From assembly GCA_002452215.1 (NCBI GenBank), contig DKCO01000010.1:1-47671 (forward strand): DNA of 47,671 nucleotides. Direction: 5' to 3'. A program made the position numbers and the translations under genes. The notes beneath the pieces were generated by a model, which saw only the letters and a program-made list of their open reading frames with translations, was not told where the DNA came from and made no database searches. Origin of the DNA: Spirochaetales bacterium UBA6872. Lineage in GTDB: Bacteria; Spirochaetota; Spirochaetia; Sphaerochaetales; Sphaerochaetaceae. Positions 8,486-15,355 of this stretch are shown piece by piece. Within the stretch, counting starts at the first letter, position 1. Every line of letters begins with the position of its first letter.

Positions 8486-8683
8486 TATTCACAAGCAAAA
8501 AAACCTGCTGGATGGAATGATATGTCCGCTGAAGAGATAGCTGCAAGATGTACATTGGACAGATGTATTGCAATTGATCTTAAAGGTGCAAGCTTCAGAG
8601 GCCAGAGCAGGACTGTATATAAGATAGACTGCAGTCCGACTCCAAAAATCAATGGCTTGACCACTGATTTCAACAAATAACAC
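8486..8683 (+). pseudogene. unidentified ORF remnant
   Basis: A plus-strand frame reads through about 60 codons (including AEEIAARCTLDRCIAIDLKG and RTVYKIDCSPTPKING) to a stop near 8683. It has no clear start and no ribosome-binding site. The composition looks protein-like, but no family was recognised. It lies left of a recombinase tail in a region of decayed mobile DNA, so it is more likely a fragment than a gene. Confidence 0.3.
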
Positions 8684-8749
8684 ATAAAAGCCATTGAAAA
8701 AGATGCTTCAACATTTACATTAGCATTCAACTTATCTTTTTCATTACAT

Positions 8750-8795
8750 TTTATGTTGACTGCTTGATGACTTTTTACGTTGGCCACTTGATGAC
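8750..8795. repeat. two tandem 22-bp imperfect repeats
   Basis: Units 8750-8771 and 8774-8795 share the pattern TTTAYGTTGRCYRCTTGATGAC with four mismatches. They lie directly left of the serine-recombinase tail and may belong to an old element end. They resemble neither neighbouring coding sequence nor the rlmD-derived repeats. Confidence 0.6.
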
Positions 8796-8812
8796 ATAAT
8801 TGGTCAGCTCTA

Positions 8813-8908
8813 AAAGCTGGCAAAACAAAATGGTGGACCAACACCATCAACAATATTCTTCGAAATGAAAAATACATCGGTGATGTTCTGCTTCCAGAGA
8901 CGCAGGAA
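8813..8908 (+). pseudogene. C-terminal fragment of a large serine recombinase
   Basis: In one plus-strand frame the sequence reads KAGKTKWWTNTINNILRNEK and continues YIGDVLLPETQ. This matches the closing part of the Recombinase domain in large serine recombinases (GK-x-W-x3-TI-x2-IL-x-NEKYIGD-x-LL). Nothing of the catalytic N-terminus is present nearby on this strand. It is a leftover of an integrative element, oriented opposite to the second recombinase remnant at 10784-11381. Confidence 0.75.
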
Positions 8909-8941
8909 ACCCTCTCGACCATGATGCTGGGAGGGTATTTT
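8909..8941 (+). terminator. candidate terminator after recombinase fragment
   Basis: ACCCTC (8909-8914) pairs with GAGGGT (8931-8936) and is followed by ATTTTT. The stem is short and the loop 16 nt, with further pairing possible inside it. It fits the 3' end of the recombinase-bearing element. Confidence 0.4.
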
Positions 8942-8971
8942 TCTATTCTATAAACTGGAATTTAACCAATA

Positions 8972-9406
8972 TCATTTTGCGTTTTTATACGAAAGCAGAA
9001 TATGGCTTGGTGCAAACAATATTGCTGCGACAAGCAAAAGAATTGACCGGCTCATAATTCCACTAAACAAGAACAAAACTGAAGGAATAACAGATAGCGC
9101 CAGTGCTCTGAATATGCTACTCTTCTTAAAGCAAATTATCCAAATTGCACAATACAATACTACTAATATTGTATCCACAATAATGTATATGGCAAATGCT
9201 TCGTCAGACCACCACCCGAACCATGTTCCAGGAATGTTAATTATCATAAAACCAAAACAGCCAAACCTCCCTATCTGTTCTGTAACCTCAATAAATTTAT
9301 TGCTCCATTTGTTTTCAAAGCCCTCTTTGCATCTAATTGCAAAAATAATATTGGGTATCATAATGACTGCAATCATTATCAGTCCGAATATATTTAACCA
9401 GTCCAT
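8972..9406 (-). CDS. hypothetical membrane protein (about 144 aa)
   Basis: The protein has four to five hydrophobic segments: WLNIFGLIMIAVIMIPNIIF, a glycine/phenylalanine-rich middle segment (FGCFGFMIINIPGTW), AFAIYIIVDTILVVLYCAIWIIC, and two more near the C-terminus. An ATG at 9418 also opens the frame, but GGAGGA lies between the two ATGs, about five bases before the one at 9406, so 9406 is the better start. No family was recognised. It sits between recombinase debris and rlmD-derived repeats and may be cargo of an integrated element. Confidence 0.65.
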   Translation of the reverse strand: MDWLNIFGLIMIAVIMIPNIIFAIRCKEGFENKWSNKFIEVTEQIGRFGCFGFMIINIPGTWFGWWSDEAFAIYIIVDTILVVLYCAIWIICFKKSSIFRALALSVIPSVLFLFSGIMSRSILLLVAAILFAPSHILLSYKNAK

Positions 9407-9443
9407 ATGCTCCTCCATAAATTCCGATTTACTTGATTCTTCC

Positions 9444-9493
9444 CTGACATCTAATCCGCTGTCTCAAATCGTGACATCTAATCCAAGGTGACA
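9444..9493. repeat. degenerate rlmD 3'-end (att-like) copies
   Basis: CTGACATCTAATCCGCTGTC at 9444 and CGTGACATCTAATCC at 9470 both resemble the rlmD 3'-end sequence CGTGACATCAAGACTA, and the first is also followed by the conserved GTCTCA. They are less well preserved than the 9624 copy and form an imperfect tandem pair, possibly relics of older integrations at the same target. Confidence 0.5.
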
Positions 9494-9537
9494 ACCTGAC
9501 ACACTTTTTGCAGTTGATATGTTTCCATATAAAATAA

Positions 9538-9589
9538 CCGAGCTTTTTCAAGTGTCTGGCTTCAAATCCAAACCTCCGAAAAAGCTCGG
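9538..9589. repeat. 12-bp perfect inverted repeat
   Basis: CCGAGCTTTTTC (9538-9549) and GAAAAAGCTCGG (9578-9589) are perfect reverse complements separated by 28 bp. The structure sits between two sets of rlmD-derived repeats. It could be a terminator-like hairpin originally following rlmD, or the paired ends of a tiny mobile element. Confidence 0.7.
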
Positions 9590-9616
9590 AAATACGCCAC
9601 TTTCTGGCACTTGATT

Positions 9617-9652
9617 TCATTTTCGTGACATCAAGACTAACGTCTCAAAATG
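9617..9652 (-). other. displaced rlmD 3' end (left attachment-site copy)
   Basis: The minus strand encodes HFETLVLMSRK and a stop. This is the hallmark C-terminus of RlmD/RumA-type rRNA methyltransferases, here without the rest of the gene. The 24 bases at 9624-9647 match those at 11519-11542 (inside the intact rlmD end HVETVVLMSR) with one mismatch. The simplest reading is that an element integrated in the 3' end of rlmD, replacing the last codons and pushing the original end 1.9 kb away. Confidence 0.75.
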
Positions 9653-9768
9653 TGAACGATAGGCTATTTCAACGCATCTTAGCAAAACTACAAAAAGTCT
9701 TGTATTTTCAGTGCACGCCGACAGCTTTCAAGTCACTTGACATCTATTCTGCCCACTCGAAAAGTAGG

Positions 9769-9981
9769 CTATTTTATATTTTTTCTTTCTTCTTCCAGCT
9801 CCTGGACAAGATATTCGTCACTCATACAATGCATATCGGATACACCCTCGCTCATGAGCTTATACAATTCGGAATGATAAAAAATGTCTAAAGCTTTCTC
9901 CAACGAGATATTATTCTCTTTTGCAAAAAGTTCTACCACTCGTGCATACTTCTTCTGTAATAGAATCGGATTGGCATTCAT
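9769..9981 (-). CDS. small conserved protein of the DUF3990/DUF3791 module (70 aa)
   Basis: 70 residues with a predicted helical fold. Segments: YARVVELFAKENNISLEKAL, FYHSELYKLMSEGVSDMHCM, SDEYLVQELEEE. Similar small proteins are familiar beside DUF3990 genes in gut Firmicutes, though I cannot name the family with certainty. Its ATG overlaps the stop of the DUF3990 gene by 4 bp, so the two are translationally coupled. A role as antitoxin or accessory partner of the DUF3990 protein is inferred from this coupling. Confidence 0.7.
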   Translation of the reverse strand: MNANPILLQKKYARVVELFAKENNISLEKALDIFYHSELYKLMSEGVSDMHCMSDEYLVQELEEERKNIK

Positions 9982-10448
9982 AGCATTTCACTCCCTTCAA
10001 ACAACAAGTAAGACAGTGCCTTTTCCGTTCGAAAAGCCATTTGCAGGTTCGGCTTTTCATATTGCAATCTGCGAATGGCTTCTGCCTTATCAATTAATCC
10101 ATCAAAGAACAGTTCTACTGTATTGAACACCTTATCATTTGAAACACCGCCAACCACAAGATCATAGTCTCTACCATCCTGCCCTCTTCTGCAGTTCAGA
10201 ATGAAATCCAGCCAATCCTCTGAATAGGTATCAAATGTCAGCACCTTCAAATCTCTATACACACCTTCGTCAAACACATACCGTGATACAATACCATCCT
10301 TACCACGATGTCTAAATCTGCTGCACCATTTCTCAGCCTGCTCATAAATGGGTGTGACATAAAAGCCTTTTCCAAAATCAACATTCGGTCTGGAGTGCAA
10401 CAAATCCGGCTGAGCAACCACTACAAATGAACCATGATATAAGATCAT
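9978..10448 (-). CDS. DUF3990 domain protein, possible ADP-ribosyltransferase-like toxin
   Basis: 156 residues beginning MILYHGSFVVVAQPDL, followed by FGKGFYVTPIYEQAEKWC and YDLVVGGVSNDKVFNTVELF, the characteristic blocks of DUF3990. The order (YHGS near the N-terminus, then GKGFYVT, then a Glu-containing C-terminal block) resembles the H-Y-E layout of ADP-ribosyltransferases, but this is inference. It overlaps the upstream DUF3791 gene and the downstream 70-residue gene by 4 bp each, a tight three-gene unit typical of a toxin with partner proteins. It lies within the element integrated at rlmD. Confidence 0.8.
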   Translation of the reverse strand: MILYHGSFVVVAQPDLLHSRPNVDFGKGFYVTPIYEQAEKWCSRFRHRGKDGIVSRYVFDEGVYRDLKVLTFDTYSEDWLDFILNCRRGQDGRDYDLVVGGVSNDKVFNTVELFFDGLIDKAEAIRRLQYEKPNLQMAFRTEKALSYLLFEGSEML

Positions 10449-10693
10449 AGCTTCACACCCCTTTCTTTCATAATATCAATAATATCATTCACGATATACT
10501 CCTTGCTTTGCGTGTGCAGAATCTCATATTCCGGAATGATATATTCATTCAAAATGTCTGTCTGTTCTGTCAAGGCGGCATAGACCTTTGTAGCATCCGC
10601 ATTTAACTTTGATGCAACATTTTCAATGCAGAAAATTGCAAATTCTAATTCTCTGCTTTCATGCATAGTCTTATCCAATTCCATATCTTGCAT
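10445..10693 (-). CDS. DUF3791 family protein, possible antitoxin
   Basis: 82 residues with FAIFCIENVASKLNADATKVYAAL and then EYIIPEYEILHTQSKEYIV, the conserved LHTQ-x-KEY-x-V-x-DI signature of DUF3791. The gene comes first in the coupled trio and overlaps the DUF3990 gene by 4 bp. An AGGAGG lies 2 bases before the first ATG and 11 before a second ATG at 10684, so the start is ambiguous. Placement ahead of a toxin-like partner suggests an antitoxin role; no DNA-binding domain is visible. Confidence 0.75.
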   Translation of the reverse strand: MQDMELDKTMHESRELEFAIFCIENVASKLNADATKVYAALTEQTDILNEYIIPEYEILHTQSKEYIVNDIIDIMKERGVKL

Positions 10694-10783
10694 GACCTCC
10701 TGTCCATGGTTGATTCATATATAGTTATAGCAGATTATTCAGACATGTCCGTATTCTAATCCTCTGTAATAATCGGCGGGTGG

Positions 10784-11381
10784 CTATCCTTCTGTTACAG
10801 AATCTGATAAAAGAACAGTTCCTATATACTTTTCGTTCGCAAGAACCTTATCAATGGTTCTCTTACTCCATTGTTCTTTTCCCGTAGGAGAGGGAATATT
10901 CTGCTCTGCGAGCTTTTTTTGAATTTCTAAGATGCTTGCTCCATCAATATACTAGCGGTATATATCACGAACCACCTAGGCCTGCTTGGGCTCAATGATA
11001 AGATTCCCGTCATTACCTTTCACATATCCATGCAGTTTTTTTCGGTAATTGCCTGAGCTACCATTTAATGCATGGTTCCGAAGCCCTATCCGAATGTTCA
11101 TGCTTCTCGATTCGTTTTCTGGCTGTGCAAAGGACTCTGATTCATAAATCATACGCTCAAAGTCACGCCGAGGCGATTCTCCCCCTAGCCGAAGCGATAT
11201 CAATAAATACATCCGTCAGCTTCCACTGGTCAACATTGGCAACAGCTTTTGTAAGTGCTGATATCTGTGCAGAAAGGCTATATAACTGGTTCTTCTCGCC
11301 GCTACTAACTCTGCAATAAATGCCTACGTTATTTCCCGGCTCTGTCCGCTTTGACGGTATATACCATACTTGTGGGCTCAT
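10784..11381 (-). pseudogene. frameshifted large serine recombinase remnant
   Basis: The start shows the resolvase active-site region VGIYCRVSSGEKNQLYSLSAQ with the catalytic serine. After DVFIDIASARGR the frame shifts to ESPRRDFERMIYES. The next block, ENESRSMNIRIGL, comes from well downstream in the family, so tens of residues of the catalytic domain are missing. The Recombinase domain then continues (GYVKGNDGNLIIEPKQA, an in-frame stop, IPSPTGKEQWSKRTIDKVLA, NEKYIGTVLL) to a stop at 10784. At least one frameshift, internal stops and a deletion make it inactive. It lies beside the rlmD target site, as expected for the integrase of an element inserted there. Confidence 0.85.
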
Positions 11382-11508
11382 CGCATTGCCTTCCCTCTTT
11401 CTGATTTTAGCCTAATTATGTTAAAATTTGCGAGGCATGTACAGTAGTCTTTTGGGGATTCTTCAAACACTGTGTTACAACATATATGGTAAAAGTGCTC
11501 ATAAAACA

Positions 11509-12675
11509 CTATATATTGCGTGACATCAAGACTACCGTCTCAACGTGGCTTGACCCAGGAAACATATCAACGGGTTGTATCCCTCTCACTCTGTAGGGAA
11601 GGAATCGTCTTATGTATCTTAGATCGCGCTGCAAAGTATCTGGATTGCATGATATATATACAATGACATCCGGGTCTACTCGAGATACAGATGCAAGAAA
11701 CTCCTCTGTTGATCCAGCTCGAGGAGGATCTAGGAACAAGACAGAACAATGCTCTTTATTCTTAGCCATTTCCTTCAGGTATTTTGATGCATCAGCATTT
11801 ACAAACTCAGCATTTGTTATTTTGTTGATTTCTGCATTTGCAACAGCATCTTTGATAGCATCAGCATTGCTTTCTATGCCTAAAACCTTCTCAACTCCAT
11901 ATGTTGATGCTATGAGGCCAATTGTGCCTGTTCCACAATAAGCGTCGATTACTATGTCATCGGATCTCAATTGAGCCATACGCATAGCAATCGTGTAAAG
12001 CACTTCTGTTTGCTCTGGGTTTACTTGGTAGAAGCTTGTTGGACCGATTGTAAAATCCAAAGAGCAAAGCCTGTCGATTATATACCCTTTCCCATACAAA
12101 GTGGTAACTTTAGCATTTTCAGGAACTACCATACTTGTTTTTTCTCTATTGACTATCTGGCAAATGGTCTTGATCTCAGGGTTTTTTTGATGCAATGCTG
12201 ACACAAAATCGGCCTTGTGGGGAAAATCCTCACGCCCAGTGACAAGCACAACCATTGCCTCATTTGTATGATAGCCAAGACGAATAAGCACATGCCTTAA
12301 GTCGCCGTAATCGAAATCCTCATTATATGCTTTTATGCCAAAACGATTAGCCATTTGACGGACAGTTTGCAAAATAGCTGTAGCTCTTCCATCTTCAAGG
12401 ATACATGACCGAATAGGAACAATCTTGTGCGTTCCTTTCCTATATATTCCCGTTATGAATTTTCCATCTTTATCTGTACCACACACAGCTTGGACTTTGC
12501 AACGATAGCCAATTATGTGTTCAGCGGGAAGTATTCTCTCGACTTTACCGAATCTGCTCAGACACTTATGAACTTTTAGGTATTTTTCCAAAAGCTCGTC
12601 ATTATATTCTTCATTAACATAATCACAGCCGCCACACTTTCCAAAAAGCGGGCAATATCGCCTTTTATCTTTCAT
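11509..12675 (-). CDS. rlmD: 23S rRNA (uracil-C5)-methyltransferase RlmD/RumA-type
   Basis: 388 residues. An iron-sulfur cluster motif begins at once (CPLFGKCGGC, residues 8-17). Methyltransferase motifs follow: SFYQVNPEQTEVLY, DAYCGTGTIGLIAS (SAM binding), FLDPPRAGSTEE and VYISCNPDTLQRDL with the catalytic Cys, then HVETVVLMSR. The usual N-terminal TRAM domain is absent, so it is shorter than E. coli RlmD. The final codons sit in the 24-bp sequence repeated at 9624, so the C-terminus was probably supplied by an integrated element. It follows a MATE gene after 18 bp. RlmC, RlmD and bifunctional RlmCD cannot be separated by sequence alone. Confidence 0.9.
   Translation of the reverse strand: MKDKRRYCPLFGKCGGCDYVNEEYNDELLEKYLKVHKCLSRFGKVERILPAEHIIGYRCKVQAVCGTDKDGKFITGIYRKGTHKIVPIRSCILEDGRATAILQTVRQMANRFGIKAYNEDFDYGDLRHVLIRLGYHTNEAMVVLVTGREDFPHKADFVSALHQKNPEIKTICQIVNREKTSMVVPENAKVTTLYGKGYIIDRLCSLDFTIGPTSFYQVNPEQTEVLYTIAMRMAQLRSDDIVIDAYCGTGTIGLIASTYGVEKVLGIESNADAIKDAVANAEINKITNAEFVNADASKYLKEMAKNKEHCSVLFLDPPRAGSTEEFLASVSRVDPDVIVYISCNPDTLQRDLRYIRRFLPYRVRGIQPVDMFPGSSHVETVVLMSRNI
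11519..11542. other. attachment-site copy within the rlmD 3' end
   Basis: CGTGACATCAAGACTACCGT plus CTCA, matching 9624-9647 with one mismatch. It encodes the conserved ETVVLMSR part of RlmD. Together the copies bound a 1.9-kb segment holding a serine-recombinase remnant next to this end and the DUF3791/DUF3990 trio. Confidence 0.7.
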
Positions 12676-12693
12676 AGCAACATTATCTTTGAT

Positions 12694-14067
12694 TTAACTC
12701 TTATCTGCAACAGCGGAGCTTTTTCGTTGCAATTTCCTCAAAACATGGAAATACATGGAAAGCGAAACAGGAAGCATAAGTACCTCTACAACAAGCTGTG
12801 TCCAAATCATGCCATAAAGGCCGAAGATGATATTCATCAAAATCAAAAGAGGTATATTCAAAATCCCTTGTCTACTAAATGTAAGTGTTGCTGACTCAAG
12901 GCCTTTTCCCATAGCTTGGAATGTATAGCTGACAAGGAAATTTATGGAAGTCAAAGGCACAGACAAACTTGCGATTCTAAGAAATGCACTTCCAAGAACA
13001 CTAGTTTGGCTATCCTTTATGAAAACTCTCAATATAAAAGGCGAAAAAATACAAAAAAGCGAGACAAAGCAAAGAGACATAATAGATGCAACTTTCCATG
13101 AAAATGTTGATACTCTATGCATTCTTTTATAGTCGCCTGATGCATAATTGTATCCAATTAGGGGCATTACGCCTTGGCAAAGTCCCATCGAGATATTTAT
13201 AGGAAGCTGATCTATCTTCTTCACTATTCCACATGCAGCAATAGCTATATCACCATAGCCTGACGCGAGCTTCATAATAACCATATTTGATGCATTTGCC
13301 AGAGTCGTAGCCAATGCAGATGCAAGTCCAACAGAAAAGATTTGACGCATAAATCCAAATGTGAAGTTTCTTGGATCCAATGATACATTGCTATGGCTTT
13401 TCAATTTGCCATACGAATAGGCAAAAAAGAGCAGAGCCAAGGAATTCGAAAACATTGTAGCAATTGCAGCACCCATGACATCCAGATCAAAAACAAATAT
13501 GAATAGCGGATCTAACACCATATTCATAATGCCTCCAAACATCATTCCTGCGCTCGCTTGCTTTGTATGGCCCTCGCTTCTCAAAAGATGAGCAAGAACC
13601 AAGCTGACCATAGTCGGAACGCCGCCAAGTACCACAACCCATAAAAGATAGCTTTCAGCATAATGATAAGTATCCTGGCTTGCACCCAGAAAAACAAGAA
13701 GAGGCTTTCTAAAAAGATAGCTCAAGACAGAGAAGCAGAAAACAGTGAATGCACCACCCCAAATACTGAAAGACGAAACATGTTTTATATCATCATAATC
13801 CTTGGTTCCAAGCATCCTGGAAATGAGACTACTTGCCCCTAGACCAAAAAGATTTCCAAGCGCTGTAAGCAAGTTGAACCAAGGGAAAACCAAAGAAACA
13901 GCGGCAACCATATATGGATTGCCTATCTGGCCAATAAAAAAAGTATCTGCCAAGTTGTAAACCATAGTAACTAGTTGGCTTATTATGGTTGGAATTGCCA
14001 AGACAGCAACAGACTTTGAAACTGGTGCATATTCAAATAGCTCTTTTTCAGAAATTTGTTTTCTCAT
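12694..14067 (-). CDS. MATE-family multidrug/Na+ efflux transporter
   Basis: 457 residues with about twelve hydrophobic helices in two homologous halves. The N-terminal blocks SVAVLAIPTIISQLVTMVYNLADTFFIG and the GLGASSLISRMLG-type segment are MATE hallmarks, as are the PLIGYNYASGDYKRM motif and the VPLTSINFLVSYTFQAMGKG block in the second half. It would export organic cations in exchange for Na+ or H+. It shares a transcript with the downstream rlmD gene. It is one of three MATE genes in this window; the substrate is unknown. Confidence 0.9.
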   Translation of the reverse strand: MRKQISEKELFEYAPVSKSVAVLAIPTIISQLVTMVYNLADTFFIGQIGNPYMVAAVSLVFPWFNLLTALGNLFGLGASSLISRMLGTKDYDDIKHVSSFSIWGGAFTVFCFSVLSYLFRKPLLVFLGASQDTYHYAESYLLWVVVLGGVPTMVSLVLAHLLRSEGHTKQASAGMMFGGIMNMVLDPLFIFVFDLDVMGAAIATMFSNSLALLFFAYSYGKLKSHSNVSLDPRNFTFGFMRQIFSVGLASALATTLANASNMVIMKLASGYGDIAIAACGIVKKIDQLPINISMGLCQGVMPLIGYNYASGDYKRMHRVSTFSWKVASIMSLCFVSLFCIFSPFILRVFIKDSQTSVLGSAFLRIASLSVPLTSINFLVSYTFQAMGKGLESATLTFSRQGILNIPLLILMNIIFGLYGMIWTQLVVEVLMLPVSLSMYFHVLRKLQRKSSAVADKS

Positions 14068-14368
14068 CCATCTAACCTTTTGTTTGGAATCGATAGATAT
14101 TCTAAGACAATTGCTTAGTAGATTTTCAAGCCATGAGCGAAGGATAAATTTAAAATAATGCTTAATTTCTATCTAAGTATCATCATAGTCATATGAAAAC
14201 TATGGAAAAGCATTGTATTGTTGCTCCTCAAAAAAACATATAAGGAATGGGAAAAAACTACCCGTTACACGAAAATCAATTGTGAACACTTTATGGGGAA
14301 TATGAACATAGCATCTAGTCCATCAGCAACAAGAACGGTATAATCAAAGATACTATATAGGAGTTATT
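14068..14368. other. divergent intergenic region
   Basis: 301 bp between the MATE gene (-) and the cupin gene (+). It holds a good -10 box for the cupin at 14339-14344. No structured RNA or gene was seen. Confidence 0.5.
14339..14344 (+). promoter_or_regulatory. -10 box of the cupin promoter
   Basis: A consensus TATAAT lies 25 bases upstream of the cupin ATG. The matching -35 region is weak (no TTGACA at 16-18 bp), suggesting activator dependence or a low basal level. Confidence 0.5.
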
Positions 14369-14701
14369 ATGGTACAGAATTTTTTCTTCGGCAATGAGAT
14401 AGAAGCATTACCTGTAGGCGACGGTGTTACAAGAAAAGTGCTTGCACACAATGATAATCTTATGGTTTGCGAAGTAAGTTTCAAAAAAGGCTCTGTTGGC
14501 GCTATGCATCACCATCCACACACACAAAGCACATATGTGAAATCAGGAGTATTCGAATTCACAATCGATGGAGTCAAAAGAATCGTAAAGGAAGGCGACA
14601 CTATGTACAAGCAACCCGATGTTGTTCATGGCTGCGTATGCCTAGAGGACGGAGTCTTAATCGATATCTTTACTCCAGAAAGAAAAGACTTCTTGAAATA
14701 A
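14369..14701 (+). CDS. cupin-domain protein (110 aa)
   Basis: Single cupin domain. Motif 1 reads GSVGAMHHHPHTQSTYVKSGVFEF and motif 2 GDTMYKQPDVVHGCVCLEDG, together giving the metal-binding His residues and Glu-replacing Gln/Thr positions. AGGAG lies 7 bases before the ATG. The family is broad, from dioxygenases to sugar-binding regulators, and the substrate is not evident. A phosphatidyltransferase gene follows after 34 bp on the same strand and may be cotranscribed. Confidence 0.8.
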   Translation: MVQNFFFGNEIEALPVGDGVTRKVLAHNDNLMVCEVSFKKGSVGAMHHHPHTQSTYVKSGVFEFTIDGVKRIVKEGDTMYKQPDVVHGCVCLEDGVLIDIFTPERKDFLK

Positions 14702-14735
14702 AGGCAATCCAAGGTTCTTTGTATATGAGGATATG

Positions 14736-15299
14736 ATGAGTAAATTCTTTGAGAAAAACATAGCTAATTTCATAACGCTACTCAGGATTCCTTTAGCGTT
14801 TGGGATGATATTCTTCCCAGTGTTTTCCATCAAGTACTACATATTCTTTTCACTTGCAGGAATTACAGATGCAATTGATGGACCTATTGCAAGGAAAATG
14901 GGGACAAGCGGAAGATTGGGTGCACAGATTGACAGTGTAGCTGATATTACTTTCTTTGTTATTGCACTTGCAAAGATGATTCCATACGCTTTGGAGAATC
15001 TGAACTCAGTCTCCAAAGCAATGTTTGTAATTGTTATTGCTTTAAGAGTGTTTTGCTACATAGCAGAAGTTGTAAAATTCAAGAGAATGGTTTCTCTTCA
15101 CACATATCTGAATAAAGCTACAAGCGTATCAATGTTCATTGGAATATACTTTATCCCATTTATTGGGATTTCAATCCCATGCATCATCGGATGTTCTTTC
15201 GCAATGCTTGCTGTTGCTGAAGAGATAACAATCATATTCACAACAAAAGAGCCAGAAAACGATACGCACACAATATTCCATGCAAGGAAGAATCGCTAA
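14736..15299 (+). CDS. CDP-alcohol phosphatidyltransferase
   Basis: About 187 residues with several membrane segments. The catalytic motif D-x2-DG-x2-AR-x8-G-x3-D-x3-D is seen as DAIDGPIARKMG followed by GRLGAQIDSVAD. The enzyme would transfer a phosphatidyl group from CDP-diacylglycerol to an alcohol such as glycerol phosphate or serine in the inner membrane. Two adjacent ATGs (14733, 14736) are available; GAGG spacing favours the second. Its length suits PgsA-type enzymes, but the acceptor alcohol cannot be told. Confidence 0.85.
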   Translation: MSKFFEKNIANFITLLRIPLAFGMIFFPVFSIKYYIFFSLAGITDAIDGPIARKMGTSGRLGAQIDSVADITFFVIALAKMIPYALENLNSVSKAMFVIVIALRVFCYIAEVVKFKRMVSLHTYLNKATSVSMFIGIYFIPFIGISIPCIIGCSFAMLAVAEEITIIFTTKEPENDTHTIFHARKNR

Positions 15300-15335
15300 A
15301 AAGGAGCATTATGCAATTGTGCATAACGCTCCTTA
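15298..15335 (-). terminator. rho-independent terminator of the rhaBAD operon
   Basis: AAGGAGCATTATGCA (15302-15316) pairs with TGCATAACGCTCCTT (15321-15335) around a 4-base loop, with one mismatch. On the minus strand it is followed by a short U-run. It lies just past the rhaD stop codon and between convergent genes, so it may also serve the phosphatidyltransferase gene. Confidence 0.75.
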
Positions 15336-15355
15336 AATGTCGAAAGAAATCAAAA

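Larger units (their letters stand above)
9407..9768. other. gene-free interval with stacked rlmD-derived repeats
   Basis: No credible gene. The interval holds degenerate copies of the rlmD 3'-end sequence (9444-9493), a 12-bp inverted repeat (9538-9589), and the clearest displaced rlmD 3' end (9617-9652). It reads as the left boundary of one or more integrated elements. Confidence 0.6.

Noticed and set aside
8458..8922. 154-codon open frame on the minus strand
   Set aside because: It lies antisense to a clear recombinase fragment and an ORF remnant, has no ribosome-binding site and shows no known domain.
9429..9620. 63-codon minus-strand frame (MKSSARKWRISELF...)
   Set aside because: It spans the inverted repeat and degenerate att copies; the sequence is explained by repeats, and no start context exists.
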